From positions 1 to 7,639 of the forward strand of contig JAITMY010000102.1 of assembly GCA_031290755.1 (NCBI GenBank): DNA of 7,639 bases. The letters are read 5' to 3'. A model generated the notes under the pieces. The model was not told the DNA's origin, ran no database searches, and saw only the letters and a list, made by a program, of their open reading frames with translations. This DNA comes from Prevotellaceae bacterium. GTDB taxonomy: Bacteria; Bacteroidota; Bacteroidia; Bacteroidales; UBA932. The number at the start of each line of letters is the position of its first letter. Position 1 is the stretch's first letter. Below, piece after piece: positions 1-5,010 of the stretch. A program made the position numbers and the translations under genes.

Positions 1-2955
1 GCACAGGTGCCGGATACGCTCACGCCCGTGGCCATATTTGAGCAGTGGGCAAAGGAAGCGCCCCACGCCACGGCGCTCATTGCCGCTGACGCCACGCTCA
101 CCTACGCCGAGCTGAACGAACGCGCCAACCGCTTGGCCAATGCGCTTCTTAGTAAAGGCCTGCGCAAAGGCGACATCGTTTCGCTCATCCTGCACCGCGA
201 CAGCAGGGTGCTGGTATCCATGCTCGGCATCATCAAGGCGGGCGGCGCGTTCCTGCCCATTGACCCCGACTATCCGCAAGACCGCATTTCGCACTACATC
301 AACGACAGCAATGCGCGGTTCTCCATCACAGACAACCCCGGCGCCTACCCCAACGGCGTAGATGTGGACGAATTGATAAGCTGCGAAAACGCCGCCAACC
401 CCAACGTGGCCATCACCCCGGATGACTTGTGCTACGTTATCTACACCTCCGGCTCCACCGGCGTGCCCAAAGGGGTAATGCTCCGCCACGGGGGGCTTGC
501 CACGTATCTTTCGGCGGCCTCGCAAACGCCCCATGCCCTTGCCTGCGCCAAGCATAAGGCAAGGCTGCTGTCTGTCTCTACCATATCGTTCGACGCATTT
601 GTGCTGGACACATTCTCCATGCTGCTGAACGGGCTTTCGCTCGTGCTGGCCAATGATGAAGAAGCCAAAACGCCCATTCCCTTTGCCAAGCTATACCAAA
701 AAACCGGAGCGAATGCGCTGATGTTTACCTCAGCACGCTTGCAGGAGTACCTGCAATACCCCGAGCTGCGCGAAGTATTTGCCTCTGCCAAAATTATAGA
801 GCAGGGCGGAGAAAAGTTTCCGGCAGGGCTATACGAAAAGATAAGAAAAATTAGTCAGGCAGACATTATTAATATGTACGGGCCTACTGAAGCCACGATA
901 GCCTCAAACGAGCAGCAGCTATCCAGCGGCAGCATCATTACCGTAGGCGCACCAATCGGCGGCACCGTAGAGCAGGTGATGGACATCGACGGGCATCCGC
1001 TGCCCATTGGCGCAGTGGGCGAGCTGTGGATTGGCGGCAAGGGCGTTGCCGCAGGCTACTGGAACCGCCCCGAGCTCAACGCCGTGCGCTTTGCGGAGCG
1101 CGACGGCGTGCGCTACTACAAAAGCGGCGACCTTGCCAAATGGACGCCCGGCGGAGAGGTGATTATACTTGGGCGTAACGACGGGCAAATAAAGCTGCGG
1201 GGGCTGCGCATAGAGCTGGGAGAAATAGAAAATACGCTGGCCGCAGCGCCTGAAATTAAGCAGTGCGTTATAAAGGTGCGCAAGCTGAACGGGCAAGACC
1301 ATCTTTGCGCATGGTACACGGCTGAGCGCGAAATTAGCGCCGACGAGCTGCACGACAGGCTGGCCAAAACCCTGACGGCCTATATGGTTCCCACGGCGTA
1401 CATGCAGCTCCAAGAGATGCCCCACACGCCGAACGGAAAGATTGATGCGAAGGCCTTACCCGACCCGCAATTCATATCGCAGCACGAATATGTGGCGCCC
1501 GCTTCGCCCGCCGAAGCCATATTTTGCAAAATGTTTGCCGGCATACTGCAACTAAGCCGCGTGAGCGCCATTGACGACTTCTTTACGCTTGGAGGCACCT
1601 CATTGCAGGTGGCGCAGATAACGGTTGATGCGCAGAAAAACAGCTATGAAATCAGCTACGGCGATGTATTTGCCAACCCCACCCCACGCGCGCTGGCCTT
1701 GCTGGCGCAGTCGAAAGCGCGATCGGCCAAAGACACCACCGCCAACAGCGAAGTAGATAGCTACGATTACACCAAGGTAAACAAGCTACTTCAGGCAAAC
1801 ACCTTGGAGGCCTTCCGAAGCGGCCAGCAGCGCCCGCTCGGCAACGTACTCTTAACGGGAGCCACCGGCTTTCTGGGCATTCATATTTTGCGCGAATACC
1901 TCACCGCTTACGAAGGAAATATCTACTGCCTTGTGCGCAATCGCAAGTTGGTAAGCGCCGAGCAGCGCCTTCGCAATATGTTGTTTTTTTACTTCAGCGA
2001 GACCTTTGCCGAATACTTCGGGAAGCGCCTGTTTGTTGTTGATGGCGATGTAACCAGCGAGGAAGACTTTGCAAAGCTGAACGACACGCCCATTGATACC
2101 GTGATTAACTGCGCCGCCAACGTAAAACATTTTTCACACGGCACCGACATTGAAGACATCAACATCGGCGGCGTGCAAAAAGGCGTTGACTTCTGCAAAA
2201 GAAAAGGCTGCCGCTATATTCAAATATCCACCACCAGCGTGGCCGGCGACAGCATCAACGGCGCCCCTTCGCCCGATATAAAGATAGACGAGCAGATGCT
2301 TTACTTCGGGCAGGACACCGCCAACAAATACGTTCACAGTAAGTTTTTGGCCGAGCGTATAGTGCTCGAAGCGGCATCCGAAGGGCTTGATGCAAAAGTA
2401 ATGCGCGCCGGAAACCTCATGGCGCGTAATGCCGACGGCGAGTTTCAAATTAACTTCAACACCAACAACTTCATTGGGCAGCTGAAGGCCAACCACGTTA
2501 TCGGTAAAATTGCCTACCGCGATTTGGAGCAGCCAACCGAAATAACGCCTATTGATACAACCGCCTCGGCCATGCTTCAGCTGGCGCAAACGCCACGCGC
2601 ATGTTGCCTGTTCCACCCCTACAACACCCACCTTGTTTTGCTTGCCGATGTTATCCACGTCATGAACGAGCGCGGGCTGCGCGTGGAGGCCTGCGAGCAG
2701 GAAGAATTCAGGAAAGCGTTTGCACAAACAGCGCAAGATGCCGCCAAAGCAAAGTACTTGTCGCCGCTCATTGCCTACAACACGGCCTCGGATGATACGG
2801 TAATTCCCATTGCCGCGCAAAACAAGTACACGCTACAGGTGTTGCTGCGGCTCGGCTTCCAGTGGCCCCTCGTAGAGGACGGCTATCTGGTGAAGTTTAT
2901 CGAAAACCTTCACGGGCTGGGATTTTTTGATGTGCCTGCTACTTCTCCGGCGTAG
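1..2955 (+). CDS. Nonribosomal peptide synthetase, terminal module A-T-R (adenylation, carrier, thioester reductase), 5' partial
   Basis: Terminal module of a nonribosomal peptide synthetase. It activates an amino acid with ATP, holds it as a thioester on a carrier domain and releases the product by NAD(P)H reduction. Numbering from the GTG at base 7: the adenylation domain spans about 1-485, with TYAEL (32-36), AGGAFLPID (78-86), YTSGSTGVPKG (146-156), FDAFVL (195-200), YGPTEA (291-296), SGDL (373-376), RIELGEIE (401-408) and PNGKID (475-480). The carrier domain is about 498-568, with LGGTSL and phosphopantetheine Ser532. The reductase is about 610-975, with the nucleotide loop GATGFLG (618-624), a Ser/Thr stretch (741-744) and the YxxxK pair Tyr775/Lys779. 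No condensation or thioesterase domain is visible. The frame is open at base 1, and the GTG falls exactly where an adenylation domain normally begins after a preceding domain, so upstream sequence is probably missing. If the GTG were the true start, this would be a stand-alone A-T-R enzyme such as a carboxylic or amino acid reductase. No frameshift is seen. The domain call is firm; substrate and product are unknown. Confidence 0.93.
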   Translation, partial: AQVPDTLTPVAIFEQWAKEAPHATALIAADATLTYAELNERANRLANALLSKGLRKGDIVSLILHRDSRVLVSMLGIIKAGGAFLPIDPDYPQDRISHYINDSNARFSITDNPGAYPNGVDVDELISCENAANPNVAITPDDLCYVIYTSGSTGVPKGVMLRHGGLATYLSAASQTPHALACAKHKARLLSVSTISFDAFVLDTFSMLLNGLSLVLANDEEAKTPIPFAKLYQKTGANALMFTSARLQEYLQYPELREVFASAKIIEQGGEKFPAGLYEKIRKISQADIINMYGPTEATIASNEQQLSSGSIITVGAPIGGTVEQVMDIDGHPLPIGAVGELWIGGKGVAAGYWNRPELNAVRFAERDGVRYYKSGDLAKWTPGGEVIILGRNDGQIKLRGLRIELGEIENTLAAAPEIKQCVIKVRKLNGQDHLCAWYTAEREISADELHDRLAKTLTAYMVPTAYMQLQEMPHTPNGKIDAKALPDPQFISQHEYVAPASPAEAIFCKMFAGILQLSRVSAIDDFFTLGGTSLQVAQITVDAQKNSYEISYGDVFANPTPRALALLAQSKARSAKDTTANSEVDSYDYTKVNKLLQANTLEAFRSGQQRPLGNVLLTGATGFLGIHILREYLTAYEGNIYCLVRNRKLVSAEQRLRNMLFFYFSETFAEYFGKRLFVVDGDVTSEEDFAKLNDTPIDTVINCAANVKHFSHGTDIEDINIGGVQKGVDFCKRKGCRYIQISTTSVAGDSINGAPSPDIKIDEQMLYFGQDTANKYVHSKFLAERIVLEAASEGLDAKVMRAGNLMARNADGEFQINFNTNNFIGQLKANHVIGKIAYRDLEQPTEITPIDTTASAMLQLAQTPRACCLFHPYNTHLVLLADVIHVMNERGLRVEACEQEEFRKAFAQTAQDAAKAKYLSPLIAYNTASDDTVIPIAAQNKYTLQVLLRLGFQWPLVEDGYLVKFIENLHGLGFFDVPATSPA

Positions 2956-3112
2956 GGGTGGCGCGAGCGCTGCCTGCGGTAGCGTTCTTAAACGCTTTGC
3001 ATACGGTGCAGCTGCCGGCGTATCGGCAGAAAATAGCCATCAGCCCAACGGCGGCAGCCAGCACTGCCGCCATTTTTAGGCGCTGTAAACGCAGCTTGGT
3101 TGTATTGTACAT
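2939..3112 (-). CDS. Putative 57-residue single-pass membrane protein with a CxxC pair
   Basis: I do not recognise a family. The frame encodes a short basic N-terminus (Lys6, Arg8, Arg11, Lys13), one hydrophobic helix at about 14-28 rich in Ala, Val, Leu and Met, then three cysteines (Cys29, Cys35, Cys38; the last two form CTVC), and a short polar tail ending in TPTPEK. The positive residues before the helix predict the N-terminus in the cytoplasm and the cysteines just outside the membrane, where they could form a disulfide or bind a metal; this is inference. No lipobox precedes Cys29. The ATG at 3110-3112 is preferred over a longer frame starting at 3319, because the extra residues look non-coding and would run through the palindrome. 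Its leader is A-rich (eight A in a row on the - strand), which suits Bacteroidota initiation; an AAGGA lies too far upstream for a standard ribosome site. The stop codon lies inside the convergent synthetase gene (17-base overlap). It could be spurious. Confidence 0.5.
   Translation of the reverse strand: MYNTTKLRLQRLKMAAVLAAAVGLMAIFCRYAGSCTVCKAFKNATAGSARATPTPEK
2966..2996 (+). terminator. Possible stem-loop terminator just after the synthetase stop
   Basis: Eleven bases after the synthetase stop codon, two overlapping hairpins can be drawn. The first pairs 2966-2974 with 2978-2986 (nine pairs including two G-T, three-base loop). The second pairs AGCGTT at 2981-2986 with AACGCT at 2991-2996 (six perfect pairs, loop CTTA). 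They share 2981-2986, so only one can form at a time. The following T-tract is poor, so a textbook intrinsic terminator is not proven. The same bases lie inside the putative small gene on the other strand, so the symmetry may come from its Ala/Thr-rich codons. Confidence 0.3.
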
Positions 3113-3405
3113 GAGTGTAATTTTTTTTATCCTTACTAATGCCGCAGGGGGCGTTGGAGTTGTTGAGGTAGGCGCATAAAAAACGTGAACTAAACTTTTA
3201 CTTGCTGCTGAGGCTCTGGAATACCTTGTATGGCAAATAATGAGTAAAGTCCACGATCGCTCGTGAACGTTACACTTCATTCCTGCCATACTTTGAAATT
3301 TTCCAGATTTCAGCAGCAAAAATTAAAGCTTAACGCTTTTGTATGTCTATCCTAAAAAGGATTTATCTTGTTTTTATGTCATAGTGTAAACATTAAAGTT
3401 TCCTT
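3113..3405. other. AT-rich non-coding gap between the small gene and prfC
   Basis: This 293-base gap is clearly more AT-rich than the flanking genes (20 of 60 bases are G or C in 3301-3360). Most of it is the long palindrome described separately. The remainder is the A-rich leader of the small - strand gene (3113-3140), a short linker, and about 60 bases downstream of the prfC stop that carry a weak five-pair hairpin (3349-3353 with 3358-3362). I looked on both strands for the Bacteroidota promoter pattern TAnnTTTG. I found only near misses with wrong spacing (for example TAATTTTTG on the - strand near 3317-3325), so no promoter is called. Confidence 0.6.
3175..3345. repeat. Long imperfect inverted repeat (large hairpin) in the gap between convergent genes
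   Basis: The two halves of this stretch are reverse complements of each other in register around a centre at 3258/3259. Paired blocks from inside out: CACGA 3252-3256 with 3261-3265 (loop TCGC); AATGA 3239-3243 with 3277-3281; TATGGCA 3229-3235 with 3284-3290; TCTGGAA 3215-3221 with 3301-3307; TTGCTGCTGA 3202-3211 with 3310-3319; CTTT 3195-3198 with 3325-3328; TAA 3191-3193 with 3330-3332; CGT 3184-3186 with 3333-3335; AAAA 3180-3183 with 3337-3340; CATA 3175-3178 with 3342-3345. The blocks are separated by small bulges and internal loops. About 52 pairs over 171 bases is far more than chance for collinear blocks. The inner 3202-3319 part is the most convincing. It is non-coding. It could be a decayed palindromic mobile element (MITE-like), a structured RNA, or a two-way transcription barrier. 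No clear target-site duplication was found at the edges. Confidence 0.7.
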
Positions 3406-4986
3406 CTAAAATTCACTCGTAAAGTAGAACTTGATGTCAGGAAATTTTTCCTGAGCCATTTGCAGGGCGTAGGCGGAGTCGGCCAAATAGACGTCGCGCC
3501 CGTGCTTGTCTGTGGCCATGTTAGTGTGCTTGCGCAGCATGAAGTCCGCCAGCTGCTCCCTGTTGGTGCTCGCCAGCCAGCAGGCTTTGTGCAGCGAAAG
3601 CGGCTCCCAGCGGCACTTTGCGCCGTACTCGTGCTCCAGCCTGTACTCGATGACCTCGAATTGCAGCGCCCCCACTGTGCCAATGATTTTGCGCCCGTTG
3701 AGCGTGCTGGTGAACAGCTGCGCCACGCCCTCGTCCATGAGCTGGTCAACGCCCTTGGTGAGCTGCTTGGCCTTCATGGGGTCGGCGTTGTCGATGTAGC
3801 GAAACAGCTCGGGCGAGAAGCTGGGGATGCCCTTGAAGCTCATCTTTTCGCCCTCGGTGAGCGTGTCGCCGATTTTGAACATGCCGGTGTCGTGCAGCCC
3901 CACGATGTCGCCCGGGTAGGCCTCGTCCACCACCGTTTTCTTCTCGGCCATGAAGGCGCTGGGGCTGGTGAAGCGCACTGTCCGGTCGCCCCGCACGTGG
4001 TAGTAGGGCTTGTTGCGCTCAAAGGTGCCAGAGCACACCTTGAGGAAGGCCAGCCGGTCGCGGTGGTTGGGGTCCAGGTTTGCGTGAATTTTGAAGACGA
4101 AGCCTGTCAGCTTCTCCTCGAAGGGGTCAACCGTGCGCATGTCGGTGAGGGCGGGGCGGGGGTAGGGGGCGACTTCGCAGAACGTGTCGAGCAGCTCCCT
4201 CACGCCAAAGTTGTTGAGCGCCGAGCCGAAGAACACCGGCGCGGTGCCCCCTGCGAGGTACTCGCCTACGCTGAACGAGGGGTACACGCCTTGCAGCAGG
4301 GCGGCGTCCTCGCGCAGCTTGGGCGCGAGCTTGCCGATGTGCGCCTCCAGCGTAGGCGAGGCGATGTCGCTGAACTCCACCACCTCGTGGTCGATGCGCT
4401 GCTTGTCCTGCGCCGTAAACAGGCTCAGCGTGCGCCGGTAGAGGCTGTACACGCCCCTGAAGGTGCTGCCCATGCCAACAGGCCACGTGAGCGGCAGGGT
4501 TTTGATGTGTAGCTCGCGCTCCACCTCGTCAAGCAGGTCGAAGGCATCCTTCCCCTCGCGGTCGCACTTGTTGACAAATACCATGACGGGCGTGCTGCGC
4601 ATCCGGCACACGCTCATCAGCTTGCGGGTTTGCGCCTCAACGCCCTTGGCGGCGTCGATGACCACGATGGCGCTATCCACGGCGGAGAGCGTGCGGTAGG
4701 TGTCCTCGGCAAAATCTTCGTGGCCGGGCGTGTCGAGGATGTTAATCTGCAAGCCGCGGTACTCGAAGCCCATCACGGAGGTGGCCACCGAGATGCCGCG
4801 CTGCCGCTCAATCTCCATGAAGTCGGAGGTGGCGCCGCGCTTAATCTTGTTCGACTTCACGGCGCCGGCCACGTGGATGGCGCCGCCGAACAGCAGCAGC
4901 TTTTCGGTGAGGGTAGTTTTGCCGCCGTCGGGGTGCGCAATCACGGCGAAGGTGCGCCGCCGCTTGATTTCCTTGGAGAGTTCCAT
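3406..4986 (-). CDS. prfC: Peptide chain release factor 3 (RF3), translational GTPase
   Basis: Class II release factor, a cytoplasmic GTPase that binds the ribosome after peptide release and drives RF1/RF2 off so they can be recycled. The protein is 526 residues, close to the usual length (E. coli about 529), and complete. The GTPase domain is about 1-280: P-loop AHPDGGKT (17-24), switch I region RQRGISVATS (61-70), DTPGHEDF (85-92), base-specificity motif NKCD (139-142) and SAL (255-257). An elongation-factor-like beta-barrel and the RF3-specific C-terminal domain follow, with the family-typical stretches KGVDQLMDEGVAQLF, FEVIEYRLEHEYGA and ALQMAQEKFPDI. The RF3-type P-loop and C-terminus separate it from EF-G and LepA. 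Two small departures from the forms I recall: Gly instead of Ala before GK in the P-loop, and Cys in NKxD; both positions tolerate change and I expect an active protein. The ATG lies 24 bases after the alaS stop with no Shine-Dalgarno sequence, so it is probably co-transcribed with alaS. Confidence 0.96.
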   Translation of the reverse strand: MELSKEIKRRRTFAVIAHPDGGKTTLTEKLLLFGGAIHVAGAVKSNKIKRGATSDFMEIERQRGISVATSVMGFEYRGLQINILDTPGHEDFAEDTYRTLSAVDSAIVVIDAAKGVEAQTRKLMSVCRMRSTPVMVFVNKCDREGKDAFDLLDEVERELHIKTLPLTWPVGMGSTFRGVYSLYRRTLSLFTAQDKQRIDHEVVEFSDIASPTLEAHIGKLAPKLREDAALLQGVYPSFSVGEYLAGGTAPVFFGSALNNFGVRELLDTFCEVAPYPRPALTDMRTVDPFEEKLTGFVFKIHANLDPNHRDRLAFLKVCSGTFERNKPYYHVRGDRTVRFTSPSAFMAEKKTVVDEAYPGDIVGLHDTGMFKIGDTLTEGEKMSFKGIPSFSPELFRYIDNADPMKAKQLTKGVDQLMDEGVAQLFTSTLNGRKIIGTVGALQFEVIEYRLEHEYGAKCRWEPLSLHKACWLASTNREQLADFMLRKHTNMATDKHGRDVYLADSAYALQMAQEKFPDIKFYFTSEF

Positions 4987-5010
4987 GTATAGCGTGTGGT
5001 TCGGTTGCGG

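Noticed and set aside
1984..1990. Run of seven T in the reductase region as a possible phase-variation or slippage site
   Set aside because: It encodes an ordinary Leu-Phe-Phe-Tyr-Phe stretch, the frame is intact, and the run is too short to argue for slippage.
2134..2820. 228-codon open frame on the - strand opposite the reductase domain
   Set aside because: Overlaps the conserved reductase coding sequence completely and shows no family features.
2958..3179. 73-codon + strand frame starting with GTG just after the synthetase stop
   Set aside because: It lies opposite the small membrane-protein frame, which has the better start context and protein features. A hydrophobic stretch near its end comes from the T-tract leader.
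3184..3268. Direct repeat CGTGAAC at 3184-3190 and 3262-3268 as an operator pair
   Set aside because: Only seven bases, about 78 apart, and both copies lie within the large palindrome; no regulator is encoded nearby.
3113..3319. N-terminal extension of the small - strand gene to an ATG at 3317-3319
   Set aside because: The added 69 residues show no sensible pattern and read through half of the palindrome.
3349..3375. Five-pair hairpin ATCCT/AGGAT with loop AAAA followed by a T-rich stretch on the + strand
   Set aside because: The stem is short and AT-rich, and the T-run is interrupted. On the - strand, where prfC would need it, no T-tract follows.
3460..4512. 350-codon open frame on the + strand opposite prfC
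   Set aside because: It is antisense to a clear RF3 gene in GC-rich sequence, where long false frames are expected. The translation is a low-complexity mix rich in Val, Ala, His and Gly with no domain.
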